Source of the DNA: Portulaca oleracea
Lineage: Eukaryota; Streptophyta; Magnoliopsida; Caryophyllales; Portulacaceae
DNA length: 64,000 nucleotides
Reading direction: 5' to 3'
Assembly (NCBI GenBank): GCA_029582165.1
Contig: CM055888.1
Coordinates: 14,717,001-14,781,000, forward strand
Shown here piece after piece: positions 21,555-34,000 of the stretch. Both the position numbers and the translations under genes were made by a program. Position 1 is the stretch's first letter; each line of letters begins with the position of its first letter. Under the pieces are notes generated by a model. It was not told the origin of the DNA and did no database searches. It saw only the letters and a list, made by a program, of their open reading frames with translations.

Positions 21555-22826
21555 CTATTTTAACCCATATAGACTTTTTCGAAGTCTACACACCAAGTGT
21601 TCCTTCCCTGGAACTTCATATCCCTCAGGTTGCTTCATATACAAGTCCTCCTCCAAATCTCCATGCAAGAAGGCTGTTTTTACATCCATATGTTCCAGAT
21701 ATAAATTCTCCACTGCAACTATACTAAGGACAATTCTAACAGTGGTTAGTTTCACAACAGGAGAGAAAATTTCATTATAATCAATACCTTCCTTTTGTGA
21801 AAATCCCTTAACTACTAATCGAGCCTTGTACCTCACAACACCATTAGGCTCATTCTTGATCCTGAAAACCCATTTATTCAGCAAAGCTTTCTTCCCTGCA
21901 GGCAACCTAGTTAGTTCCCAAGTTTTGTTTTTCTCAAGTGAGGCAATCTCATCATCCATTACCTGCTCCCATTTGGAACGATCATCAACCTGCATAGCTT
22001 CAGTATAGGATTCTGGCTCACCAGCGTCTGTCAGTAATAAGTAATGCAAAGATGGAGAATATCTTTCAGGTGCATCACCTCTGATAGCCCTCATGAATCT
22101 CCTCACAGTGAGTGGTGGAGTTTGTTCATCATCACTAGAGCTATCAACCAGTTCTAGTGGATCAGGCTCTTCAGCAGCTTGATCTGTAGTCTGTGGAACT
22201 TCCTGTGATGCCTCTATCTCCATTGGTTTCCTCTCAGGTACACCATCAGAAAACTTGACAGCTTCTGGCTCCATCACCTTTGCTCCCACTAACTCCTTAT
22301 TTCCTAAGTCACTTGATGCTTGCCAGTCTTTATACAACATATTCTCATTAAAGACTACATCACAGTGTCTCAACATCTTCTTACCATCCCACAACCTGTA
22401 TCCAAAAGCGTCAGTCCCATAGCCAACTAAATAACACTTTTTGGATTTAGGATCCAACTTATCGCGCTTGTCAGGATCAGTCATCACATAAGCAGTACAA
22501 CCAAAAATACGAATAAAGGAGTAATCAACTTTCTTACCACTCCATACCTCCTCAGGTACCTTCAAACCTAAAGGAACCGATGGACTCCTGATGATTAGGT
22601 ATGTTGCTGTGTTTACTGCTTCTGCCCACAGATATTTGGGCAATCCAGCATGTATCCTCATACTCCTAACTCTCTCGTTCAGAGTCCGATTCATTCTCGC
22701 TGCTATTCCATTCTGCCTTGGTGTCCCGGGAATAGTTCTCAATAATCTAATGTCGTTCTGTTCGCAATATTCCACGAACTCTTTCTTTTCATACTCCCCT
22801 CCATTGTCTGTCCTCAAACACTTCAC
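21555..22826 (-). pseudogene. Copia integrase C-terminal half plus reverse transcriptase first half
   Basis: An open frame of 423 codons. The integrase core continues with LRTDNGGEY (second Asp present), but the DDE glutamate position reads Ala ([18 protein letters not shown]). The linker [20 protein letters not shown] and [12 protein letters not shown] follows, then a variable acidic region, then reverse transcriptase: [52 protein letters not shown]. It ends at a TAG in the SLYGLKQ box. The upstream junction at about 22846 is another TAG in the same register as 22851-23936. Confidence 0.88.
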
Positions 22827-22850
22827 CTTCAGCCCAGTCTGTGTCTCAAC

Positions 22851-23936
22851 CTATGCTTTCCACTTCAAGAAAACACTAAACACATTAGATTTATTCTTAA
22901 AAAAATAAACCCATACCTTCTGACTGTGATCATCAATAAAGGTGACATAATATTGAGCACCACTCATGGAATTGACTGGCACACGCCCCCACACATTTGA
23001 ATGCACCAACTCCAACTTCTCTGGTTTCGGTTCCCTACCAGCTTTGGTCAAACTGACTCTCTTCTGTTTACCGAGGATACAACTCTCGCAGAGTTCCATA
23101 TCTACGGTTTTCAGATTCTCTAAAACGCCCTTTGAAGCTAGAATCTTTATGCCCTTTTCACTCATGTGACCAAGCCTGCAATGCCATAAACTAGAACAAG
23201 AAGTAGCATTGACATTAGAAATCACGTTAGCGCTATCCCTTGTGGAGTACAACGTACCGGATCTCAATCCCTTCGCCACTACCATAGCATCTTTCAGAAT
23301 CTTCCATCTTCCATTCCCAAACCCTGCAGAATAGCCCATCTCATCAAGTTGATTAACAAAAATCAAATTCCTCTTAATTCCTGGAATGTATCTGACATCC
23401 TCCAGCTTCCAAAGACCACCATTAGCACTCTTAATTGTCACGTCTCCTCTACCTGTTATCTCATAATATTTGTTATTAGTAAGATAAACCCTGCCAAAAT
23501 TTCCACTCCTGAAATTACGAAATAACTCCTTGTTTGAAGAAACATGAAAGGATGCGCCAGTATCAACAATCCAAGACTCCTCAGGGCTAGACACGCTCAA
23601 GACAAGAGCATCACAGAGGTCTTTAGTAGAGTTGACAGAGTCACGGTCATTGTTACCCTTCCCCTTCTTAGGTTTAGGGCAATCGCTCTTAAAGTGACCT
23701 TTATCCCCACAACCATAGCACACAACTTCACTCATGTTCTTAGACTTTCTTTTACCCCTGGACTTCGACCGCCCCCTGGAATTACCAAAATTCCTATTGG
23801 TCTTCCTACCCCTGACACTTAAAGCACTTCCCGAAGATTCACCACTAGAATTCTTCCTATGACGACCCTCATTAAGCAATACAGACATGATCTCATCAAA
23901 TTTCATCGCGTTCATTATCCTTAGCACTACTAACAA
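22851..23936 (-). pseudogene. Copia gag C-terminus, protease and integrase N-terminal half
   Basis: An open frame of 361 codons. A basic stretch precedes an intact CCHC knuckle (CYGCGDKGHFKSDC). Next come the protease active site WIVDTGASFHVS, the GAG-pre-integrase motif LWHCRLGHM ... CESCILGKQ, and the first integrase block ELVHSNVWGRV. The usual catalytic Asp is Asn in that last block. The end matches YVTFIDDHSQKVWVYF. A one-base shift near 23925 separates it from gag 23896-24411. Confidence 0.88.
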
Positions 23937-24411
23937 CAGTTACAAGGGTTTTCCAAGATTCAGGAATAGAAGATAATAATATGCAAGCTCTAACATTCTC
24001 AGCAAAAGTCATCTTTACTGAAGCAAGTTGTGATAAGATTTTAGTAATCTCATTAATATGATCAGCCACATCCCCACCTTCAGCCATCTTGCAGTTTGTT
24101 AATTTGGTGAACAAATATACCTGATTTATTGCGCTAGGCTTCTCATACATGTTCTCCAGTGCTTTCAGCAATTCTTTCGTTGTCTTTTTCTCCATGACGT
24201 TAAACCTGACGTTCCGAGCCAATGAAATCCTGATCAGGGACATCACCTGTCGATCCAACAGATCATAATCAGCCTGCTCCATCTTTTCCGGCTTCGCCTC
24301 CAACAGAGGAACATGCAGCGACTGTGAGTACAACAGGTCCTCAATATGCAACCTCCAGTAGGTGAAGTAAGATCCATCAAATTTCTCTATTTCATACTTA
24401 TTTCCTGCCAT
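23896..24411 (-). pseudogene. Copia Gag N-terminal part, second element
   Basis: From ATG 24411: a YEIEKFDGSYFTYWRLHIED start, then EKKTTKELLKALENMYEK, FTKLTNCKMAEGGDV and HINEITKILSQLASV, the plant copia Gag core. It runs about 171 codons and then loses frame by one base just before NAMKFDEIMSVLLNEG in the next register. The ATG lies close inside the primer-binding site, as expected. Confidence 0.85.
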
Positions 24412-24447
24412 TGTTTGAAAGCGAGTTCTCTTTCACCAATCCTGCAG

Positions 24448-24459
24448 GCTCTGATATGA
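24448..24459 (-). other. Degraded primer-binding site of the second copia element
   Basis: The minus strand reads TCATATCAGAGC, two mismatches from the initiator tRNA-Met site TGGTATCAGAGC, next to the 5' LTR end. Confidence 0.75.
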
Positions 24460-24461
24460 GT

Positions 24462-26677
24462 TATTAGGATTGAAGAGCACTCAAGCAAACCACAAACAAT
24501 AGGAAATAATAGCGGAAAAAGAAATAAGAAATTTGACACCAGGATTTTAACGTGGAAAAAACCTGAAGCGGGAAAAAAACCACGAAATCGATGCACTAGT
24601 AATATGAGGATTACAATACAAAGGTTGTGTTTCTCTCTATCTCACTTGATGATTTAGGGGAAGGATCTGACCCCAATTTATACTAGAGAAACAAGTGGGG
24701 AACTAGGTTAATAATAACCTAAACACCAAAAACTTGTCGCACAAGAAAAAAAAACACAACTTGTGGGCCTTTATTAATTGGCCCAACAAACGACGCACAA
24801 CACCTAGACACTAGTAGCGTCAAACTGACACTGGCAGGGGGCGAACCCGGTGAAAGACGCTGGTGGGGGGCTCCAAAACGCAGATAGCGTCCGATGTCTC
24901 GTGCATTTTGACCGAGGTGCTGGCGAGGGTCTCTTCAGGCGTTCGGAGCGTCTTTTGTGAGAGACGTGAGACGCTGGCGGGGGGGCGCTGATAGCCCCAT
25001 GGCTGAGGGACGTGATGAGGGCATATATTGACATAGTTTTGGGAGCATTTTGATTGTGAAATTTGAGGATTAATGTCCTTAATTGATCTTTTATAATCTT
25101 ATTTCGCTATCTTAACTGAGTTATGAGTGTTTTGTTCAATTTGTGCAGATTAATGATATCAACTCCAAAGCTCACATACATTTAATTATTCATCATTGAA
25201 AGAGCTTTCCGACGATATATTATAAGGTCAATTCCGAGTTGAGATAAAGGAGTTATGAGTAAGATAGCACAAAGTGTGTGAAAACTGATATATGTCCATT
25301 CTTTTGGTCACCATATTTTCCTCAAGTATGCTATAACATTGAGGCTTATGTCAATGAAAAGTAGACTCCTAGAGTTTCGAAAAAGTCAAGAACCAAGTCA
25401 ATCGGACGTCGGACGAAGGAGATATGGCTGAAACAAGATGATCCAGAAATTTCCAGTCGAACAGGACCCGTGTTGGCCTCCAGAGAGTTCAGTTTCCCCA
25501 GAAACCATCAACACGACCCGTGTTGACACCAACATGATCCGTGTTGACCCTTTTATGACGATTTGGCCGTTTCAACTTCTCTTAATGACTATATAATTGT
25601 AGATTCGGCTGAATCATCCATCACCATCCACCTTCATTCATTCACTCCCATTCACCATCCATCTCCATCTCTACCATCATCCATCCCTTCCTCCACAAAT
25701 CCATCCACATTCATCCTTAGTTGAAGATTGAGAGTTTATTGGAGTTTGAAGATCGATTCTCAAGAAATCCATTGAAGTGGAGGAGCAAAATTCCCCACCG
25801 ACTACCATTCAAGCGAGGAATGATTTCCATCTCGGTTTACTTCTCTTTCTTTTAGATTTCATGCTTTCTAGAGTAGATTTTGTTATGTTTTATGATTTGG
25901 ACATGAGTAGTGAGTAGTTTTCTTTAGTTTGGGGGATAAACCCTTATTAGTTGCTTTTATGGATTGAATATTGTTAGATTGAATAAGATTGTTAATCTAG
26001 TTTGAATGCATTTTATTTATCCTTTGATTTTGTATGTCATTGCTTTTGTTTGATCACCATTAGCATGAATTTAGATTGTTGAATGAAGTACCGAACGGAG
26101 AAATTCGATAATCGGAACCCTTAGGATTAAACTGATGATGAAGTGAACTAGACATAGAAGACTTTGTAATTAGGGGTCTTTTGATAATTTGATCTTTAAC
26201 TTAGATAAAATTGAAATAATCACGAAAGTAGGTGATTGATTTTACTAAGCATTCCGTTTCATTACCAAAAGCTCGCTACAGAAGAATTTATGCGATTATC
26301 GGCTCTAAAATGTACCAAATTAGTGACTTACATGTTCAACCCACTTGTTTGATTTATAGAGTTACTTAGGTTTTATCCCCTGAGCGTCTTTTTCCTATTG
26401 ATTTCATCTTGTGATTTGTGTGAATATTTGATTTATTTGACTTTTTTAGTGATTAGAATTAGATTTAGTTATTCTCAATCAAAACCCGACCGATTTAGAA
26501 ATCACATAGGAAGCTAGTTTGGTGTGTAGTTAGCAAAGTCCCTGTGAGATCGACCTTCATATTTGCTACACGTACACCCATGCACTTGCGGCGTATCAGG
26601 ACGCTAGTGGCGTCATTTAAACGCTGGTAGCGCCTCACCTTCTTCTCGGTTCCCTAGTTTGGTCTTCACACCCAACA
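24462..26677 (-). repeat. 5' LTR of the second copia element, split by a solo LTR
   Basis: Consists of 24462-24988 and 26599-26677, which together give about 606 bases. It starts TATTAGGAT (the terminal TG changed to TA) and ends CACACCCAACA. It is rich in GACGCT-type motifs (24800-24985 and 26600-26635). Many differences from the left LTR are C-to-T or G-to-A, for example GACACTAGTAGCGTC here against GACGCTAGTAGCGTC on the left. Confidence 0.85.
24989..26598 (+). mobile_element. Ty3/gypsy solo LTR (about 1.6 kb)
   Basis: Begins TGATAGCCCCATGG and ends GCACTTGCGGCGTATCA, so the ends are complementary (TGATA...TATCA). The right end phrase CCCTGTGAGATCGACCTTC ... GCGGCGTATCA is typical of the 3' end of LTRs from plant Tat/Athila-type gypsy elements, which sets the orientation as plus. 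No primer-binding site or internal region follows; host LTR sequence resumes at once, so this is a solo LTR left by recombination. The flanks read GGGCGC and GGACGC, a possible imperfect target duplication. A TATATAAT motif near 25588 could be its core promoter. The reading near 25600-25715 is a CATC/CCATC-rich leader. Confidence 0.8.
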
Positions 26678-28034
26678 ACAATTGTATAAACCTGAAATAT
26701 CGTTCTTAGAATGTTAGAAAGTATTTGAATAAAATGGTTTGGTATACACAATTACAACAAACAATATAATCTTATCAAAAATTTGAATCCAACCACATAA
26801 TTAGTAAAACTGATCAACTTTAAATCTTTAGCAAAATGACAATATACACATTAATAGTTTTACAACAAATAATAGAATGGTTGGAAATTGCAAACCGTGT
26901 CTTGGCCTAGCCATTGCCCTAAGAACGATTTCGCTGAAGCTACGGTGCACACTTCATCCAGGCGGTCGTTCCCCAGGATTAACATGGTGTTAATTAGTCG
27001 AGTACACTCCCAATTAATTAACTTGGAGTACTTGAATCTATGCCCAAAGATATTTATATTAGGAGTTAAAAGGGTGTAATGAGGTTGTAAAATTATGAGA
27101 TTAAGAGGGAATTAATAGAATAATTAGGACTTTGTTTTGAGAGGTTTTAACGTGAAATACAAAGGGGGGAAGAGCTGACTATTTAACACTTTTCTATTAC
27201 CCCAAAGGCCTTCATCCAATGTCCATTTATAGAGAAAACAAAGCCATCAAAGTCTAGGGACTTTGACATGAATAGGTGTCAAACTTTGACTAAAATTTGT
27301 GTAAATTTCAAAGGGTTAGCCCAAAGAATTGCTTAACCATCGACTACAAACTAGAAAAACAAAGGCACCTTCCAATAACAAAACTTTGGATTTTTTTTTC
27401 CAACAACCACACTTCACCTTACTTTTTCAAATTTCACCGTACCATACCATTATCTCACTGCATCAATTGTATAAAAGAAATGAGCCTAAAATAATAAAAA
27501 TCATTCAATATGTACACATCATTAAAATCTCAAAATATTGTATATTTGATTAATGCTTTTGCGGTTTAAAATCTGAGTTATAGTGATATGTTTGGCGTCT
27601 CTACCTAATATACCTCCAATCTCTTTCTATTGTGGATCAACTATGCCCCACCAGCAAAGGTTTGATGAATGAAGGTAGCATTCCAAACAACAAAAGAACA
27701 AGTTGGATGAACAATGATGAAACACAACAACAGCGACGCAATGGGAATATCCAAAGGAGTCCCCCATAAGGAAATTCACGAGGAAGCCGCCAGTTTGACA
27801 CCAACGTCGGATTCACCAAACACTTGTCATTTTGACTTGTTCCCTTCTGTTTCACGCAGCCTCCCCGCCACCTCCTCCTTGGTTAATGGTTACTACTCCA
27901 CTACTATTCTATCTCCTTTTTTACTCTCTTCAGAGTCTTCCATATGACTTCTTCATCGCTCTCATTTTCCCGGCGAATAAGCTAGGGTTTCTCTCTCTAT
28001 ACTCTCTCTATTTCTCTCTCTTTCACTGGCGATC
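26678..28034. other. Upstream region of the ABCA1-type gene
   Basis: From 26678 to about 27900 there is no supported gene. A GC-richer patch at 26890-27000 (CTTGGCCTAGCC ... GGTCGTTCCCCAGG) looks like a fragment of another repeat. Immediately before the start codon, 27900-28034 is strongly pyrimidine-rich (CTCTCTCTATACTCTCTC), with CTAGGGTTTCTCTCTC at about 27982, a common plant transcription-start and 5' leader style. No clear TATA box is visible. The promoter and 5' UTR are inferred to lie here. Confidence 0.45.
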
Positions 28035-31000
28035 ATGGGGGCGACCATGCGGCAGTTGAAGGCCATGCTTCGCAAGAATTGGCTCCTCAAAATCCGCCAT
28101 CCTTACGCTACTTTTTCTGAGGTATTACTTTACTTTCTCTGAATTCTGAATTCCTGATCCTCGTCGCTCATTTTCTGAGTAACCTTGATTGTGCTCGAGT
28201 GTTTTGGTTCACACTCTGCTTTTTAGAGTTTGATCATTGCTTTATCAGGTTTCTATTCTGAGTAAATTTGAGTGGAAATTTTTGAGTATCGGTTTTTGAG
28301 CTTTGGAAACAGGGGAATTGATGAATTGATGAATCGATGAATGAGTGTGTGAGTGTGATGTTCAATATTGGGGAAACGCGTTGACTCAAGTGTAATTGTC
28401 AAGTATTCCTGGACTGAGCATTAGACGACTTGTGTGTGTTTGATCACCCCTATTCGGCTGTGCTACTGTCATTGCCGAACTAAGATAAGAGTCGTGGTTG
28501 AAGACAGTCTCACCTTGGAAATGTGCAATTCGTAGAATGTTGAGTGAAATTCCAACGAGGAGTGAAATTCATGTAACGTTATGGTAGGTTACAGACACAC
28601 ATACACCCAAAAAAAAAAAAAAAAACCATCATCAAATTGCATTGTTGAGGTGAATTCTTGGTTCTCAAAGAAAAACTGGCATTGTTGAAATAAATCCTGG
28701 AATATTTGATCTTGCTGTGTAAGGATATGTAGAGGATGTTTTGACCAACAATGAGAGGTCTACAAGAGGAACATAAGTACATGCATGAATTGAAGCTAAG
28801 ATCCATACAAAGCGTGAAGATTCCCCATTCATGGAGCACTCCAAATGCCTTGTTGGATGTCCCTTTTAAAATGTCCATTGTCATGAAGTGAATCTTGAAT
28901 AATTAATGAAAATTCCCTCATGAACCCCATAGTAAGTGGCCACACTAATTATATGTTCGGGTTTGAACCCCATAGTTTCTCTCAGTAGTCATCAGTAAGC
29001 CAAAGTAAGTTCTCATTGTCATTGCCCAGCCTAAAAAATGTATATAAGTTCTCTTCATAAGTCTCATAGATTCTAATTTGACCTGATCCCCAGTGGCATG
29101 GTTGTGGCAGTGGGGTCTATGAGTGGAGGTTCTCCCTAGACAGAATGAAGAATCAACAGTAGCAAATAGCAATCCATTATGTAAAGAAAGGACTTTAAAT
29201 AGTTGTCTTTGGATGTCTGTGATCTTTTCGTTTATACTTTATGCCATGTTACTGCGACTCTTCCCTACTGTACCCATGTCAGATTTTCTACTGTACCCAT
29301 GTCAGATTTTCTACTGTACCCATGTCAGATTCTCCACACCCATACAAGGGTACGACACTCGAAACTTTGAATTACGATGACAATTGGCAAAATTCTTAAA
29401 AGTAGATGAGCCCGATACCCATGTCCATGTTCATTCCGGACACCCGTACCCATGTCCGAGTAACATAGGTTCTATGAAAAATTTGTTTCTTAGGTATTTT
29501 GCATGGCATGTGATTGTCCCTCAACTCATATGTTCGTTTATCTCTCTGAGAAGGCTGACTTTTTGTAGTGTGCTGTCTAGGATGTTCTGTCTTGTGTCTC
29601 CAAATGCAGTGGGAATGTAGAATTGTAAAAGTGGAGCTTAGCCTGCTCTGCCTTATTTGGCAAGATCTATGTGTTTGTAGCTCTACTCTAGGCATGTGGA
29701 TGATACCTGCGTCTTTGCTCTACATTAAGTCCTTTGGCATAAACAAAGGGAATTTGCTATTTGGCAGAGTATCGTCTTAGATGTTGTGTGGTGTATTTTC
29801 CAATGTAGGGCTAGTATCTTAACTGTGGTTATAGCCTGCTTGATTGTGGCCTAATTCTAGTTGCTTATTTCCATTGTCGAGGTCTGATTGTTTCATGGAG
29901 CTTTTTTGTTGTCTGCAAAACTATACACAATCTTCTCAGTTTAAATAGCCGACTTTTCTGGATTGGCCATTTTATATGAGATCTGATTTTGCTTTGCTGT
30001 CTCTGGTCCGGTAAACATTTCCTCTTGCCATAGGTGGATGGATCTACATGGGCTTTAGGGATGTCCATGGCCACCATTGGCTCAAGAAAAATTTGTGACA
30101 CTCTAATATGATTGAGAGGAAATTTTCTTAGTTGGAGCTAGTAGCCACCCTTAAAAAAAGCCCAAAAAACATAATAGGGGTGACCAATTTAGCAGCGACC
30201 CAAAGCCTCAGAATGCTACCAAATTATTTCAGAGAAAATATAAGTCAGTGAATTGGGTTTATGTATGTCGACATCCATTCCCAATTTTCTTAATCAGTTT
30301 CTCTCTTAATTTTGGGGATGACGAGCCATGAGCTTAAAATATTATTGTACTTTACGAGGGAACTTTGAGTGTTGAAAGATAATCATCAAATGGATTTGTA
30401 CAAACATCATGTTAATCTATTTCTCATTATTTAGGTGCATGTCTTAAAACTAAAGATGTTGCTGAAATATGTAGAGTTTAAACTGGCTGCTCACTTGTGT
30501 CTTATCCCCAACTCTTCCACAAGTGTATAAGTTTAAGATATAAATATTTAATTTGAAATTTTAATTTATTTGGTGGACATATTTATATGACGATGTGAAA
30601 TTTCGTTAAACTTGTGAATATGTCATTAAATATTTATTTTATATTTATTTATTTTATATATTCTCTTCAATTTTTTGATAGTGCTCTTGTAATAATAAGT
30701 GTATTGGACACCGCTAAGTTGAATGCCTAGATCCGCCTCAATTACATTAACAAAGAAAAGGAATTGAAATGGAGGCAATGACTCAAAGAGGAGGGCCACT
30801 AGGGACGATAGTTGCTTCCTTAAGGCCTAAGCACAATCCTATCCTGTTATAACATTTTAATATGTTCCTATATTGACGAGCCATGAGTAATTAGAAACAA
30901 AGCGTATCAATAAGATGCCAAAGGAATGTCACACATTTACAGAGGGGCTACTGCTATTGATTTTTTCAGAAAATATATCCAAACAAATTTTATTTTCTTA

Positions 31001-34000
31001 AAATTTATTATACACATTAGGATTTATATTCAAATCTAAAAATATTTTCTGGTTTTGTATCTGCGTAGACTCTGACAGCCATAGCTGATGGTAACTTGCT
31101 ACATCATTGGCGACGGACAATGAGCTGCTTGTTTGTCTTTGTGTTTAGGAACTCAACTAATAGTCTGGTAACTCCCAGCTGCAGGTCATGTTCTTCATGA
31201 TTTTCCCTGAATGGTTCCTGGATAGCTTAGTCTGGAATGGGGATCACTACTTTTTTTTGGAGAAGATAAATTTGATGGGTTGTGGCCTTGTGGGATATAG
31301 GGTGATCGCTGTAACTATGCTGATGAATAATGTTTTGTTTGCTGATTGATTACTGTGATTGGAAATCAGCTGAGCAATATGAACAGACAGCTGACCTGTT
31401 TGAACTATTTGTTTACTATGTAATTTTCTTGAGGCCTTGGTGTGAGTTTCAAAATATTTTGAATTTGAAACCAATGTACTTGTGAGGCTTGGCATAATAG
31501 CTGAAAATGAATAAGGTGTAGAGTGATTCCCATGGCAATTACATGCATTCAGGAGCTATATTTATGCATTACAATGGCTTTTTTCAGGCAGTGTTCACTT
31601 TCAAGTAGGATGAACTGAGCATCTAATTGTCTTTTTGTAGAAATTGGTATACTGGACATTAGATCTGCATACTGTAATGGTCTTGTCTTTAATTTATATT
31701 TTAAATATTGGCAAGGAGTAGATCCTTTTGATGTGATTATTGATGGGATATGCATAGTACTCCCGCCGTCCCATAATAGTTTTAGCGTTGATTGACTTCT
31801 TTTATCCCAGTATACTTGTAGTTTTATAATTCCATTGCAACTTTTTTCAACTAACTACTTTTTATATTAATTTTTCTGACACAAAGACAAAAAAGTAAGA
31901 GAGGGAAAGATATACTAGCAATTTAATACTATTGTTTCACAACTTTCCATGCACCACAATACTTAAATAACTCATTTTCTTGATTTTTGAAATTTTAGCT
32001 AGATGGACAATTATTGTGGGACGGAGGGAGTACCTTTTTTACTTTTCATGTTAGCTTTATTGTAGCAAATTACTCATTGATATCCTCTCCTTTCTAGATG
32101 TTTCTTCCTGCAGTTGTCATGCTGATGTTGATTGCTGTTCGGACACAAGTTGACACTCAGATCCATCCTGCCCGCCCGTATGCTGCCGCCTTCCTCTTCC
32201 ACTATTTCCTTCTGATTCATTATCTTCTACTGTGTTTGACATTTGTGCATAGAACTTAAAGCACTTTTCACTTCTACAATTGCTAATGGCTGTGTCACAT
32301 TTCTAATACCTGTCGGCGCAGAAATAAAGCCTCCAGAAAGGGTGGCTAACCTTAAACCAAATGTAGTCTAGGGTGACATCCAGCTGGGGTACTGTCATTA
32401 TGAAGATTATACAAGTTTAGTCTTTGGTTTTTAGAGTCAGCCTTTAGTTTGGGAGCCTCAAGAAGCTGTCATCAGATGTGCTAAATAATTATTTGTTGGG
32501 ATAGATAGATGTTAATGGTTATTACCATTCTCGTCTTTGTTCTGGCTTCGTATCATTTTCATTGTTTAGGCCCCTAGTTTTGGTTGTGGATTGGGAACCT
32601 AATGTTAGGGAAGATGAAGTCAGAGTAGCCAAAGTTGCTCCCCAGGACAGCCAAACTACTACCTCCTCACAACTAATGTCATTAGCCACCAGGATCTTTT
32701 GCTGATGTTGGAATGGCAGTGGCCACTTCCTTATTTGAGTTATCCTGTGTATATTGATTTTGTATGGGTACTGTTTTTTTATCCTATCATGGTTTCAGTG
32801 AGCAGATATTTGTTGATGTAATGAATTTATTTGTTTATTTAGAGACTATAAAAAATATAATTGACTTTTTTCTTCTACTGATCTTTCCTAGGTACATTCA
32901 GAAAGATAAGCTAGTGGAGGTGGGCAAGGGTGACATATCTCCCTCTTTCAATGGCATTCTAGAGCTCCTATTGTCCAAGAATGAATATTTGGCTTTTGCA
33001 CCTGACTCGAAAGAGACAAGAGAGATGATAAATTTGTTGTCATTCCAATTTCCTCTATTAAAGGTCTGTATTGCTTGAATACTTGTGCAGTTTCAGTGTA
33101 AACATTGATTGTCACACCCTTCTATTTTAATCCATCTATGGGTTTACTCTCTGCACTAGTTGCTAACCTTACCTGAACCAGATACTGATTTCATTCAAGG
33201 ATCCGGTTGCTCCATTCATATTTTGCTTCATAGTGGAGCCTTTTTGGGATTTATATAATTCCTTTTTTGTAGATATTTAATAATGTGAATCCTGCCGAGA
33301 TGATGTCTCTGTTGAGTTTTAAAGGCTCACTTGTTAAATGATTCATAAACCTGTTAATCTTTTTAGACTCGGTTACTATTATGATACCAGGGTACTAACA
33401 CCAGCTGCAGCAGCTTTTGTGTACCACTATTGCTTTTATGTTGCTATTACCATTGTTGCTGCTGTTGGTGGTGTTGTGATTGTCATTATCATCATCGTAC
33501 GGAGACCCATTCCATGAGTAGAAAGTCTGTAATGTCTTGGTTGATTAGAAAGGCTAGCCCATTGAGGTGCATGTATTGCAAAAATCACTGTTTCTTTGGC
33601 TAGCCGATTGAGGCATGTACAGCAGCCATTGACCACCTATCTGGGGATCAAGGCTGGTGAAACCAGTAGCATTGGACTCCATGGCTGCGTTACTCCAATC
33701 ACCCTAAGTGGCTAAGTAGCTTCTCCTATTACCTCTTCTCCCTCCCTTGCTCTTCTCTATTCTCTCCGGTTATGTGAAGTCATCATCTTTCCACAGGCCC
33801 CTTTGCCCTTCTTCCTTCCCCAGTTTGCAAAATCCTTAGAAATTTGGGATAGCCAATTGCTAAAATTAATGGGTGGTCCTATTGACGAGGGAGGACAAGG
33901 AAGGGGAAGAGATATCGAGTAGTGGAAGATTGGCAAATTGTTATGTTACTATGGCCTTTGATGGTGGAAAGAGGCAGCAGGAGGAGGCTGTGAAGTAATG

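Larger units (their letters stand above)
19968..26677 (-). mobile_element. Ty1/copia LTR retrotransposon, full-length, inactive, with nested solo LTR
   Basis: The element spans 6.7 kb, of which 1.6 kb is a later gypsy solo LTR inside its right LTR, leaving about 5.1 kb. Left LTR 19968-20400 and right LTR 24462-26677 share the ends TRTTAGGAT...CACACCCAACA. Minus-strand domains run in order: gag, CCHC knuckle, protease, integrase, reverse transcriptase, RNase H. It is disabled by a gag frameshift, several TAG stops in pol, substituted integrase catalytic residues and a degraded primer-binding site. Sequence style matches Tork/TNT-like elements but differs clearly from the element at 6196-11443. 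Confidence 0.93.
28122..32097 (+). other. ABCA1 intron 1 (3,976 bp)
   Basis: Starts GTATTA and ends TTCTAG. Holds an A-run at 28609-28624, a three-unit 23-bp minisatellite (29265-29333) and a Stowaway MITE (31760-32030). Otherwise it is unremarkable AT/T-rich intron sequence. None of the reading frames inside looks like a protein. Confidence 0.75.

Noticed and set aside
26890..27075. Possible small gene upstream of ABCA1
   Set aside because: The GC-richer patch has a 63-codon frame, but it looks like a stray repeat fragment with no recognisable domain.
1..28034. A novel multi-gene operon-like or defence system
   Set aside because: Every protein-like stretch in this part is explained by transposon or virus-like remnants, and no cluster of intact non-element genes is present.
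27637..28059. Small frames on both strands just upstream of ABCA1
   Set aside because: They overlap each other and the pyrimidine-rich leader, have no protein-like pattern and no start context.
29265..29333. CRISPR-like array
   Set aside because: Three contiguous 23-bp units without spacers in a plant intron form a minisatellite.
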